Origin: Cyprinodon diabolis
Lineage: Eukaryota > Chordata > Actinopteri > Cyprinodontiformes > Cyprinodontidae
Assembly: GCA_030533445.1 (NCBI GenBank)
Contig: CM060072.1
Location: forward strand, 25,753,609 to 25,817,608
Length of the DNA stretch: 64,000 nt
Direction: 5' to 3'
In this document: positions 1 to 55,630 of the stretch, in pieces
How positions within the stretch are numbered: the stretch's first letter is position 1
Layout: every line of letters begins with the position of its first letter
Program-made: the position numbers and the translations under genes
The notes under the pieces: model-generated
Told to the model about the DNA's origin: nothing
What the model saw: the letters and a program-made list of their open reading frames with translations, nothing else
Database searches by the model: none

Positions 1-91
1 GTTTGTTTACTTGTCAGTGTTTTTACAACTGTCCTCTCCCTTAATTTAACAGGAATGTTCATGGACAAATGTGTCTGTCTCCCCTCTGCAG

Positions 92-43843
<43,752 letters not shown>

Positions 43844-44491
43844 GAGATGGAAGCAGGGATGATTATAATGACGATGAAGAGGGAAACAAAAGGACACCTG
43901 GGTGCTGACCTGATCTAACTCCTGCTGGTGCTGGAATGGACGGACTGAAGTTGGTCGGGACAGGAAAAGGAGAATAACTTCATAGAAAGTCTGAAACCTG
44001 CAACTAAATAAGGGTTCAGACTTACAGTGGTGCTTTCTAATGAAACTGAATCAGCTTTGAGATTGAGACATATAAAAAAGTAATTTTTCAATGTGATCTA
44101 AAACACTTCAGGCAGAATAATTTTAAGATTTCTTAATTTTCTTTTAAACCTCCAACTGTTTACACATCTAAACCAGATATAAACATCAAGTTATCCCTTT
44201 ATATATTTTTACCTTTTCTTTAGATGTAGTAAGATTTTAAATATTTCAAAACACTAAATTACCAGAAACCTTTCTATAGCCTTTAAGCACAATAATCTAT
44301 GTTACATAAGTGAATGACTTTTACATGTCCTTTGTTAATATCTGTATTTATATATGTTCCAAAAGCTTTTCATTCAGTTACATAACAGAGGGATACATTT
44401 GTACTTTGTATAAAAATATCAAATACCTCTTTAAACATTTCAATAAGAAAGCAGCTTTTACAGTACAATTGTTATGATATGCTAAAATCCA

Positions 44492-44518
44492 TATTAAATA
44501 TAAATTAAAATATATTAA
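44492..44518 (+). promoter_or_regulatory. Probable phldb1 polyadenylation region
   Basis: Three ATTAAA hexamers lie within 27 bases. They are followed by a GT-rich tract (tgttttgtgtgattattgtt), the usual order of a cleavage and polyadenylation site. This gives a 3' UTR of about 0.7 kb. A canonical AATAAA at 44766-44771 is an alternative, but it lies beyond the start of a repeat. Confidence 0.45.
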
Positions 44519-44599
44519 ACAGATTTTTCTGTTTTGTGTGATTATTGTTGTTTTTATTGTCTTTTTTATTTAATTTCCTGACAGCTTTGGCCCGTGGCT

Positions 44600-45300
44600 G
44601 CCTTAGGCTGGGCATACACTGTAAAATATTCCCAACTGTTGTACCCAGCTACACCTCAAAGTGTAAGTTCAAACGAATTTTATTGATACAATTACTTTAG
44701 TCTTTGGCGCTCAGACCTCGGCAGGAAACAGTAGAGCTGAATTTACTTTGATATGCATAAACAGGAATAAAGAATAAGGAAGTTTTCCCCCCGGTGTGAA
44801 AATGGTGGACTGAAGATAGATGAGATTAGTTCAGTCCATGACTGCTGGCTGGTGAGATGGTGTGCTTGAGCTCAATGCAGAGATCCTGTGGACTGTGTGA
44901 GCCGATACTAGTGCTTCACCCGGGGACTTGGAAGATGGAAGTCCAGCTTGGATAACACAGGTTGCATCAACCTGTCCATGATGAGCAAGCATGAAGAGAC
45001 AGTGGAGAGGAAAAACTCCCCTTTGGGATGAAACCCCTGGCAGAACCAGGCTCAACAAAGCGGTCTTCTGCCAGACCGGTTGAGATGAGACATGGAACGC
45101 AATAAGAGTACGGGAGGAATGACACTGATGAAGCTTTAGCTGTGATGTTGGAGAAGGGGAATGGGGTGGGTTGAATCGGGGTCAGCTGAATCGAAGTCAA
45201 ACAAAGCACAACCACTGCCTGCGCTTGAGTAGCAGACTGAGACGTGGATTTGGATACCTTTTAAGATGAACTATGGATGCTGATTGGGCTTCGTGGAGCT
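44600..45300. repeat. Interspersed repeats downstream of phldb1
   Basis: A solo gggcatacactg terminal motif lies at 44606. A block reading ctttggcgctcagacctcgg (44700) is shared with 47797. The stretch agagacagtggagaggaaaa then actcccctttgggatgaaac is a familiar fish repeat. No coding frame is meaningful here. Confidence 0.5.
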
Positions 45301-47039
45301 GTGGTTTAAGCTGATTGGCTTGTAACGCAGGCGGATGAGGGTAAGTAATAGTTCCTTCAGGTGAACTTCCACCTAAGCTACATTATCTTACAAGTCTAAT
45401 TCTAAACAATATTAATTATTCTCTTTGATTCCTTTATAACTTTTTTTGACTTGCACTTTAACTCTTTCTCCAGTCACTGAAATAGATTCTCAAAAATTCG
45501 AATAAAATTAATAATTAAAAGAGACAATTGGTTTCTGCCCCTACAGCCCTACCAGAAGCACATATGACATGTTTGTTAAACTGAGCAAAGCTTCAACCCT
45601 TTTTCTCCCACTCCTAATGAGCAGCAACACAAACAAGTCATTGATTACATGCTTTCTGTAAATATTCTCACTCACTCTAACAAGCTGTTAACATTCACCA
45701 AGGTGTTCTGTTTAAAAGCTCACTCCTCATCTGTTTTGGTAATTGTCTCATTAAGTTTTACCTTCCTACAGTAGTTGCAGCAGATCTACTGAAACAACAT
45801 CAACATGTTTGTATCTTTTTTTTTTCTGGGGGGGTAATTAATTACATGAATTGTCTGCACTAGGTGAGCAACATAAAAACAATAAAAAGAGAAAATGAAA
45901 TTACATGCAACATGCATGACTCAACATGGAGAAATCTGAGCCCCACACATGCGGCTCAACATACTACTTATCTCCTAACTGTGCCTCCTCTTCGGCACCT
46001 TTTTTAAAAAAAATTAACACCTACAATACAAAAAGGTGAATGAGGAGCTTTTGATAATAATTACATGTGATAGGATTGCATGATTAATTCACATGAGGTA
46101 ATCGCAGGGATGTTTAGCTAATCATGAAAACACACCTTACTCCTGACAGGTAGAAATGTTAATCCCTCATTCCCTTAGTAGAGTGAAAACATGTTGTAAT
46201 ATTTATGAAAATGAACCTCTGTCCTTTTTTAGATCTATGCAGGTAATAAGAGACGCCGTCTGCGCCCTCATGTATATTTGTATTCCTCTGACCTTGAGGA
46301 AGATTTCCACACATCGGTGTATCTCTGAAGCGCCTGGCCGCATAGTAAACAGATCTTTAAGAGGGCAATGTGAGCTCATTACTGCAGGGATGAGCATAAG
46401 TGACACCTATCCTTATTGTTTGTGAATTATTAATGAGCCCAGGGTGATCTCCTCTCACCGTCATGGGAGCAGACTGGCCTTTGGCCCCCAGGGCCTTTGA
46501 GTTCACATAAAAAAGGCTGTGACTCCTCAATCTCTGGTGTGATATTAGGGCTTATCAAGAAAACAACCTTTAGATAAATCCTGACGAAATTAAGACGTCC
46601 TACACGTTTACAGCAATCTCCCATCAAAGGCTCCTCTTCCACATGTGCATTTTGGATTTAAACATTTTCAAATCCATCTGAGTTCAGATTAATTTAGGAG
46701 ATTAAAGGAGAAAGTTTTATCCTGCCCATCCCTAAACACGCCTTCTCTTCACTCAAACGCGCACGCAGACATCGCAGATCAAAGCAGGTCTCACTAGATA
46801 CATCTAATACAGAAGACAGACCTTCGCTCCTCATGTTTTCTGCATTAACGTCTCTGTCTGTAATGAATGGAAACTGACAGGATTTTAATACAGAACTTGT
46901 TCATTTAATCACAGTGTTTACAGTTTTTAAGGCATGAATAACATCCACGTGCTGTGAGGGGCAGACAGCTATAAGGCAAGCAGAGGCATAGCACATAATA
47001 AATAATACATGTATCGTTCTTCTACACTGAGTATTTTAT

Positions 47040-48600
47040 ATAACTCAGTGCCAAACAATAGTTAAGTATCTCTGCTTTGGTATGCCTCATGAATCTTGAA
47101 GTATTTCATATTTTGTGACGTTAAAAATACAAACTTAGTCGTCTAGTGTTGAGATTTTATAAGACAGAAGAAAACAAACTGTGCAGATTTGTCAAGTGGA
47201 AGTGAATAAAAAAAAATGGTGAAAATTTTTGAAAAGCTTTGCATGAATTTGAATTCAAACCCTTTTCACTGCAGTTATAGATGCAAGTCTTTTTAAACAC
47301 CATTTTATCAACTTTGCACATTTAGAGAAAAAAATTCCCCTTCAAGAAAATTTTGGTCACCTGGAAATCGGATTTTTTTCATGTTACAGCATGTGTCTTG
47401 ATGATGGGCTTCAATTAAAAATGGAAAATCCGGAATGGGAAAGTGGTTTGGTCCACAGAAGTGCAATCTCCATAAAGGATGATTTATGTCATTTTCTTGT
47501 GTGGTCCATTTATTTAACTGGAGTGAATAGTTGAATACATTTTTTCCCACAACAGGTGATAACATTAGCCTTCCTTGCTATCGCCACTCTCTATTCCACC
47601 AAAGGGTGCGTCAGAATGAGCGCTATTTAATTTGTTCTCTCTAAAACTGATTAAACATGAATTAAACAACAAATTCAAAAGGATTATACATTTAAAATAC
47701 CAGGTTTTAACTCCTTTATCATCATTTTAATCTGCAAAGACACACAATGAGGCAACTGGAGAGTTTATTGCATTGAATGAATGAACATGAGTATCTTGGC
47801 GCTCAGATCCCGGTAGAAGAGGTAGAGATTTTGTCCTGGAGTCTGGATGCTGGTATTGGAATGGAAGATGAAGGAAGGGAGCTGGATGGATGGGGAGGAG
47901 GTGGGTTGCAGCTCGGTTGGAAGGCAAATGGAGACATAGATTTGGCAGCTTGGAAAGAAGGGTCTTGGATGCTTTTCGGCTCCTTTAGAGGCACAGAGAG
48001 GAGAAGAAGACTGCCAGATCCAAATAACGCAGCAGTCAGGTGAGATTTTACATAGTCTTCCAGATTGAAAATAGACCCAGACTTTATTTAGACTGTGAAG
48101 ATTTGCTTGAGGGGCACAAATGGATTAAGACAAGTGTGAACTTTTATCAATAAACCTCTCTGCTGTAGTTCCCCCGTCCCCCAAGGTTTTCTCTTTATTT
48201 ACCTTCATGTATTTTACCATCAACTCTAAATATTTTCCCAGATGCGAAGCATTCCCACCACATGATGTTACCACTAACATGTTTCACTTTGGGGATATCA
48301 TTTTCCTGGGTTATGGTCGATGCTTCTTATCACACATCATTTTGTAAAGAAGCCAAAGAGTATTTTTACCCTCCAACCAGACGACCTTCTACCACATGTT
48401 TGCATGGCTGGTGGTACTGCGTAGAGAGCAGGATTAATCGTTGTCTGGCTGATAGATGATCTCACCTGATCCCAGCATCACCTTTAGATTGTTTGCCAAT
48501 TTTAGGTAATTATTTTTACCAGCAGGATATTCTGGTGGAGGCTTCAGAATATGGGCAGAAAAACAGGACTTTAAAAAATAGGGGATCTATTTTCGGACAC
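47040..48600. mobile_element. Decayed fish DNA element with Tc1-like untranslated sequence
   Basis: The block at 48240-48420 (accaccatgatgttaccact, catgtttcactttgggg, cttctaccacatgtttgcat) closely resembles a very common fish non-coding transposon sequence. A repeat with cttggcgctcagatcccggt at 47797 interrupts it. The borders are approximate. Confidence 0.4.
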
Positions 48601-48660
48601 CATTTTTATGACATTTGAAGAACTGAGTTTGGTCTTTCTAAAAGGCACTTTTATTATGTG

Positions 48661-48870
48661 AGGGGAGTGGCGGCCTAGTAATTAGGGCATAGAGTTTGGA
48701 ATACTGAGGTTCTGAATTTGAGCCCCACTGCCACTCTGGGTCTCTGAGCAAGACCCCATAATGCTCCCCAGGCACTGCACAATGGCAGCCCACTGCTCCC
48801 CTAGGTTGGTTGGTTTAAATACAGAGGTAAATTTCTCCAACGCGAGATCAATAATAATCAATTATAATTA
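48661..48870 (+). mobile_element. tRNA-derived SINE, second copy
   Basis: Same family as 27933-28160: cggcctagtaattagggcat head, GAATTTGAGCCCC box B (one change), ctctgggtctctgagcaaga body and the gagatcaataataatcaatt tail. More diverged in box A than the first copy. Confidence 0.8.
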
Positions 48871-48929
48871 TTAACTTTATGCAGCTAAGACATTTCAGTC
48901 AACCCCAAAAGCAAGTGATAAAAATTGGG

Positions 48930-49330
48930 GTAAGAAGAAGCTAATCTTTGATTTTAATGACACATTTATTTACCAAGGATAATGAGTCTAGAAAAGGTAC
49001 ATCAAAGGTGTGGAAAAGAGATACAGAGCAAGACATAAGTCACGATAAAGGGGAAAGGGCATGTCTGAATGCACAGAAACTATCATTTACCACACCGCTG
49101 CAATACAAATGGCTGATGAGGACTTATGTGGCACCTGAGAAGCTGAATAGATGTTTTGAAATGCTGTAAAAATAAAGGTACATTATGTTATTGTATGTGG
49201 ACCTGTCCCGAACTGCCATACTTTTGGTAGATGGTAAAGGCACCATTTTGGACACTATTGGCGTACGGATCCAATGTGATCCAAAGATTTGCCAACAGGA
49301 ATTTTACCCTCCTTCAGTAATAATCAACTT
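48930..49330 (+). mobile_element. L1-type LINE relic
   Basis: Bases 49195-49227 read MWTCPELPYFW, which fits the C-terminal (M)WxCPxxxxFW motif of L1-clade proteins. Upstream in another frame is KWLMRTYVAPEKLNRCF, as expected just before it. Stops and frameshifts separate the pieces. Confidence 0.5.
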
Positions 49331-52300
49331 TTTACTTTTTACAGGCATAAGGAATCATTGCTCTAATATGGGGGAAATGGTCTCACTATCAACAAGTGTG
49401 TTGGTAAAGGAAATATCCTCTGTTTTATTGGAACAATTAAGTAAAACAGGGAAGTCTGAAAAAATGCTTGGAGGCCTCTGATGGGCTATCTGAGACATAA
49501 TAAAGACTAATTTAGTGAAATTATCAATCTGTCTTTATTTACTTATTTATCTGATTGATTATTCAATTTCTAAATATATTTATTTTTATTCATTTTAAGT
49601 CATTTTTTGTTTTTTGTTTTATTTGTACTTTTTTTACTACATTTTTTATGTTTAAGGTTTAAAACTGCAGTATAAATATCCTCTACCAGATGATCCCACC
49701 TGAGTTACCAGTGGAGTTACCAGTAACAACCAGCCTGCTGGATGCTTTTTGACCTGAATTTCTCTGTTTTTCTCTCCAAACTCTGTAAGTGCAGATCAGG
49801 TGTGAAAGTCCTAAAAAGCCACCATCCTGCAACTTATTGCAACTTTCTTACAGGGCTTTGCAGAGCCAAACTACAAGCTGATGACCGAGTTTATCCATTT
49901 GATTCATGTTGTAGAAAAAAAAAAAAAAAAAACATTTTTTTCTTGGATCGTAGAAACTCCTTCTGGATCCGTTAGTGGGAAAGCAGGTTGCCTGAATGTG
50001 TATCAGCTGCAAAGCTCAAAGGTGATAGACATCAGGTCCCTGGGGTATTAATGGCTTCACATCGCAGAGTCACACACTCTGAGAGCTGTAAATAATCCAG
50101 TTAGATCTACTGGGACTCTTTAATGCTGTTGTTCCCTTTATCATTCATCTTATTTTTTCTTTTTTTTTTTTCTTATCTAATTCATTCTTGACAAAACTGA
50201 ATAAACAATGCGAAAAAAAATTAATTAAAAGGAGGAGATTGAAGAAGGTATATTATTGGACCAATAATAGCTTTAAATATTTAACTGATTAATAAAATCA
50301 GCAGCAGATTTACAAATAGCTATGTGACCATTTAAGTGAAACCCTTCATTTTTTTCTAAACATTAATATAAAGCAGAAAACAACCCAAACAGTTTAACCT
50401 GGTTCATTATATTTGTTTTTTTTTTCATTTTGTCCTTACAGGTTTTCTAAATACAGGAATTGATTTAGATTTTTGAATTTTACTAAACGGTGCCTGTAAA
50501 AATGTTCTTCAAACTGACTCTATACACAGAAACACATCGTACTATAAATAGCAAAAGCAGATCTAAAAATAAAGCACTCTTAAAATTGTTGTAGTTGCTC
50601 TTAATTTGAGAAAATGGAACCTACCAGCTCAAATTAAGGGAAAACCTGGATTTAAAAAAATTGGACATTATTTGGTGAAGATGTTGTGGAGCTTTGTGTG
50701 TCAGTTTTAAAATACTGTAATCAACTAAATTGGCTAATTTAATAACTATCATTGAAAGCATAATAGATTCGATGGATCTCTTTATCCACTTCCATTTACA
50801 GTTGTTTATGCCCTTTTTTGCTAAATTTAAACTGTTTTTATGTATTTCTTTATGTATCAAATGTTGAACAATCAAAGAATAGATGTAATACAAGTTTATT
50901 TAATTAGTCTTTTACTTTAGTATGCATTTTAGCTATTTTGTTTCTACATAAAATCATTTCCTGTAACATTTAAAAAATGTCAATTTTTTTACAAACTCTA
51001 TCATGTGCTAAATGCAGACATGATATAAGCTGTCACTTTTAGGAGTTTACTTTTTTTGTGCTTGAGCAACAAATCGTGGGTGTTGGAGTTTGAGTTGATA
51101 AAAGCGAAAGATCTCCTTTGGGATCCCAAAGAACGACTTACTAGTTTGTTTTTTCACATCATACACCTTTAATTTTCCATCAAGACCTCGAGGATCAGTG
51201 CTGCATAACTCACTGCCTCAGTAACGGCTCATTTAAACAAAAAAAAGGGGTGTTCTAGTTTTAAAATTCATGATCAAAAATTTCAATTTTCCCCTTGTCC
51301 AGAATAGATTACCCCTTTTTCCTGCCAAAGACACAAACATGGAAGCAATGATTGAACTGAACACAAGTAGAAACATCCACAAATCCCCTCTGAGGGGGGC
51401 TTCCATTCACAACTGGTAACTGAGCCGAATGTTTTCTTCATGTGTTCAAAGAGGGGCAAAAGTTGAGGACAATAAATTCTGAGAGAGATGATGATGAAAT
51501 GATGCTGTAACCCTCACTAACATGCCATACATGCACTTGGCATGCAAGCGTAGACTTTTCTAACTTTTCAGCCTGTGCATAATATTCAATTAGCCTGGGC
51601 ATCAGTTATGGCATCTTTAAATTTCTTAAATGCTTATGAGGAGCAGTTTGATCCGATGTTTATGCTGTCTAGACTTGTTCTTTGATTTTAGTTTAAAAGT
51701 TTCTGCGACTTGAAAAAGCTGTTATTTATTTGGTAAGCCTCATTGATGATCTATGAATGCATCTTCCTGAATATAAGAAAAAGAAATAATTCTTGGCACC
51801 TTGCCTGTCTCTCATGACGCACAAACAGGAAGCCCTCAGTGGGCCAATTAATACTGACACAGAGAGCAGTCAGCGATTTCCTGTGAGACCTGCCAACTTC
51901 ACCAGCTACTACTATCTCAATCTGGTTTCCATTACGACCACATTTATCTGGATTGCATCAGGCTGCCTTTTTACAGATCTATTCAGTTGCTTCTTATACA
52001 GCTGATACAACATGCTGGGCTGAACAGTTTTTTTCTGATGAAAAAAGTTTCTTTTTAAATCACTGAGATGAAAAAGTACATGTATAAATATGGGAAAGCA
52101 TGTTGTCGCCTCACAGATGTGTTTTCTTTTTGTTTTTTGTCACACCTTAATGTTTCAGGTATTCAGACAGATTTTGATGTTAGACAAAGGTAACCTGAGT
52201 AAAAACATAAAAAGCATTTTTTTTTATCTGACCATTTCATTCAGTAACTGAAAACCAGCCTTTCTTTTTGTTAGGAAAAAGTAATCACATTCCATCTGAT

Positions 52301-53819
52301 CAGGCAAACAAGTGATTTTGATTACTGGCAACAGGTTGGTGAAGGATTTTGACCTATTTCCTTTTCTTACTTGTTTTATTTCATCCAGATCTAAAGATTT
52401 TACAGTTTGTTTAATTTCACTGCACCAGCATCACAACTGGATTTAAGTCCAGCAACTCCAAAAACTGTTAATTTAGAGAAATCTAGAGAAATTTTCTGTT
52501 GTAGTTTGGAATTATTTCTGATGTATAACTCAGGTGCAAATTTGTTTAAGTCATAAACTGCTGGTCAGGTGAGGTTAAGTCCTAAAACAATGATTTGATT
52601 GATGATTTCATTTTTTTGTTACTACCTGTGGTTTTTGCTTTGCTAAATAAACATTTATGCCATTTTAATCAAGTCCCTTGTTATATCCAAATTACTGTCT
52701 TCAACCATATATATATATATAACCATATATATTTATGGTTATCTTAGTTTAATATTATTCAATTTCACTTTATATTTGTATTTGCCAGTTTACAGCACAT
52801 TTCATCTAAAGGCTTTTCACAAATTCAATTTATTAAATCAATTAAAAATTGTTCTGCAAGTGTGACAAAAAAGTAAAAAGAGGAGAAATCTATAAATGGG
52901 CAAACAATTATTCAAAACAAAGTACATTCAGACCTTTCAAACAACTCCGCTATCAAGATAATTGTATCGACAGATCGAGTTAGAAGCTTCCCAGCAGAAA
53001 AATTGTTTACAGGCCTATCAATCTGTCACGTTAACTGAACTGTAAATAAAGCTATTGATTCTGGCAAACAGATAATGTCGCATAATTACAACTCAGCAAA
53101 TGAGATAGAGGAATGGTTGGACAGAGATGACTTGTGTTACAGAGGTGATCTGAGCGAAGAACAGAAGGTAGGGTGGGGAGAGAGAGAGATGCAAATCCCA
53201 TGGCAACAGCAACCAGAAAACAAGTCTAAAATAGGGGCAGTGTCCGCTATTGCTATAGCAACAGAAGAACAGCTTACATTCAGCTTTGGGATTTGCTGAA
53301 ATGAGAAAAACAAAGCTTTAATTCTAACATAGCTATTATAAATAGACCTTGTCAATGTTTTAGTGGGCTGTATATCACCCAAATAGCTAGAAAATAATGG
53401 TTATTCAGGCTTTATTTGGATAACAATTTATAATCTTGATAATTAATCTCTTATTCATTGATTATCTGTCATTTAGTGCAACAGATTGCTTATGAAGTAA
53501 TGACCTAGCTTCTGTTGAATTAATTTCAACATATATTAAAATTAAAATTATTTTAATCAGTATTATGTCACAACAGTAAGTAATATGGTTACATCACTTT
53601 TAAAACGATGTAATTAAAAAAATCTTACTAGGTATTACATTAATAAAAACATTGCTTTCACTAAAAATAAATAGAATTCAAAGTTTAAATGTGAAACTTA
53701 AAGTCAAGCTTCCTGTTAGTTTGGAAAAGTGCTGTACCTGTCACCGCGCCCCGTTTGTTTACATGAAACATGTGCACTGGATGAGTGGAGGGAGGGGGCA
53801 TAACAACACAGGCATGCTT

Positions 53820-54430
53820 CCCCTGCCTACCACTATCCAATCATATTTCTGAGCGACCAGATTCCAGCCAATAAGAAAGCGGCAGTAGAAGGTCCGGGAG
53901 CCAATCGCAGTGAGCGCGGACCACTGATGCAACGGACCTGCAACAGCTTCCTACAGAGCAACAATACTGTGAGAACGGAGTTAAAGAGTTGTCCGTGATA
54001 AATCTCTAAACTTTAAATAAACAAGATGAGCTGAGAAGCTAACGGTGCTAACTTGTCAACAATAGTAAAAAAAAAAAAACCCACAAAAAATAAGTACATT
54101 AACTTAATTTGTGGAACTACTTTCTGTTTCCCCAAAAAGTTTCTGTTTTTATTGCTAAAAACATCGAATGAAAGTAAAGTATGATTATATAAACATCTCT
54201 AGAGTGGCTTCATTAAGAGGTTGGAATCAACTTTTCCAACAAGTCATCAGTTAGAGCTGGCAGTGGCAGTGAGCGTGTGGGCCGTCCTTTGGTGCTCCTC
54301 CGCTGAGGGTGGGAGTGGGTGGAGTGATCCGCGCCGAACAACAACAACACGTTCTACCCCCGGTGACGTAATCGGTTGCTAGGTGTGAATGAACTGATGC
54401 TTTGTCTCGGTCAAACGGCTCTTCAGTTTA
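53820..54430 (+). promoter_or_regulatory. atf5 promoter region with CCAAT boxes and ATF/CEBP-type sites
   Basis: GC content rises here. Three CCAAT boxes lie at 53837, 53868 and 53901. They are followed by TGATGCAAC at 53925-53933, which matches the C/EBP-ATF response element bound by ATF4 and CHOP. Nearer the coding leader are TGACGTAAT (54364-54372), an ATF/CRE-like site, and GGTTGCTAGG (54374-54383), an RFX-like half site. No TATA box is obvious and the transcription start is not resolved. Two start regions (near 53.95 kb and near 54.4 kb) are possible. Confidence 0.55.
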
Positions 54431-54512
54431 CAGCTCGACCACAACAAAACAGCATCTGGTGCTCTGTGCGTTTATTTTTTTTTGCGACGTCCTGGGTTAT
54501 TCGGAGCCAAAC

Positions 54513-54524
54513 ATGGCTCTTTAA
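54513..54524 (+). promoter_or_regulatory. atf5 uORF1 (three codons)
   Basis: ATG GCT CTT TAA in the first exon, upstream of the longer uORF. ATF4 and ATF5 leaders in mammals carry a short reinitiation-permissive uORF1 of the same length in the same order. It ends 86 nt before the uORF2 start. A two-codon ORF at 54389 (ATG AAC TGA) lies further upstream and may or may not be transcribed. Confidence 0.7.
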
Positions 54525-54610
54525 GTTCTCACTGACCTCCTTGGACACGAATAGAAGTCGTGCCTTGCTTTAGCAACGCACCCAAAGTGCTCTACAGTTT
54601 TTCCGCAAGA

Positions 54611-55571
54611 ATGGAGTAAGTCAAACTTCTCTACTTCTTTCCATTTCTGTCATTTAAACTGAACATTGCATTTCATTTATTCTTTCTTTGACGATTTCTG
54701 TTCAATCTTCAACTCATTAGCCGTTGTTTATTAACTTTAAATAGTTCGCTAAACAATGTTTATTAGGAAATGCGTGTTTCATTATAGTTATATCATAAGA
54801 ATACATTTATTATCGGTTATTTTAGTTGTCATTCCCGTATTTTTAAAACTTTAATTGCTCCTTTTGTGTGTATAAGGTATATTAAAATTTAAAATTAAAT
54901 AACGGTTCACCAGTCTGCAGACTGTCATATTTGTAATATGAACCGTTTAAGGAGAGGATTTGTTTTAAAGAAAGCTGCATGGGAAGCAGCTGATCTGCAT
55001 TAATCCCATTTAACCACCAGGGTGCCTCTCACTTGAGACACATGGTTACCTTGGAGATTCTGCATCAACAGTTTTGGCCCATGGCAGCAGCGCTGAGAGG
55101 TCCCACGTGTTTTTAGAATGCGAAGTGCTTCCAGGGTGATTAAAGTCCAAAGGAGACAGTTGCCTCTAGTATCACTTTTTGGCCCCAAATATAATTGTTT
55201 GTCTCTTGAAAAGTGTGTTTTATGCTTATTTATTTATTTAATTTGTAGGATGTTTTTTTTATTTTTATTTTTTATGTTTTATGTCAAAAGATCCAGTTGT
55301 GTAGATGTCCATCGTTTGATTGCACGATCCGGATGTTTTCCTAGTTGCATGCTTTACTGATAACTCTGCTTTGCCCCGCAGGTTTCATTATGCTCACCCT
55401 GCCCTGCTCTCTGTGGCCCATCAGTCAGACCCCGCTCGCTCCCAGCGTATAGTCGGACTCGGACTAAATCAAGGCGTCAGCAGACAAAATGATGGCAACA
55501 TCAGCTCATGTTTGGAGGACTCTTCGTGTCTGCCCGGCAGACCCCCTCGCTCTCTCTCCCCCACAGGCTAG
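54611..55571 (+). promoter_or_regulatory. atf5 uORF2 (64 codons, spliced, overlaps the main start)
   Basis: The ATG lies at 54611-54613, five bases before a consensus donor (ATGGA|gtaagt). Joined to the acceptor at 55381 it reads MEFHYAHPALLSVAHQ and stays open to TAG at 55569-55571. That is 64 codons, and it overlaps the first 83 nt of the atf5 coding sequence in another frame. An overlapping inhibitory uORF2 is the known device by which eIF2-alpha phosphorylation raises ATF4/ATF5 translation. That the start codon forms only after splicing is seen directly; its regulatory role here is inferred from the family. Confidence 0.75.
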
Positions 55572-55630
55572 CCACAGCCAATCACAGGGGTGCAGGGGGG
55601 AGGTGTCAGAGGAGAGCCCGCGTTTAATTG
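55489..55630 (+). CDS. atf5: atf5 first coding exon
   Basis: The exon runs from the acceptor at 55381 (tttgccccgcag); coding begins at ATG 55489 and ends at the donor TTAATTG|gtgagt. It is 47 codons plus one base. The peptide [20 protein letters not shown] has no known fold. The first 83 coding bases are also read in another frame by uORF2. Confidence 0.85.

Larger units (their letters stand above)
45400..53800. other. Intergenic region between phldb1 and atf5
   Basis: 8.4 kb without a recognisable gene. It holds the Tc1-like relic (47040-48600), a SINE (48661-48870) and an L1 relic (48930-49330). The blocks 45830-46700 and 51480-52010 are repeat-free and of more balanced composition than their surroundings, so could be regulatory. 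The stretch 49500-51400 is AT-rich and featureless. Confidence 0.6.

Noticed and set aside
47777..48043. 88-codon Gly/Glu-rich open frame
   Set aside because: It begins within a repeat shared with 44700 and has no recognisable domain.
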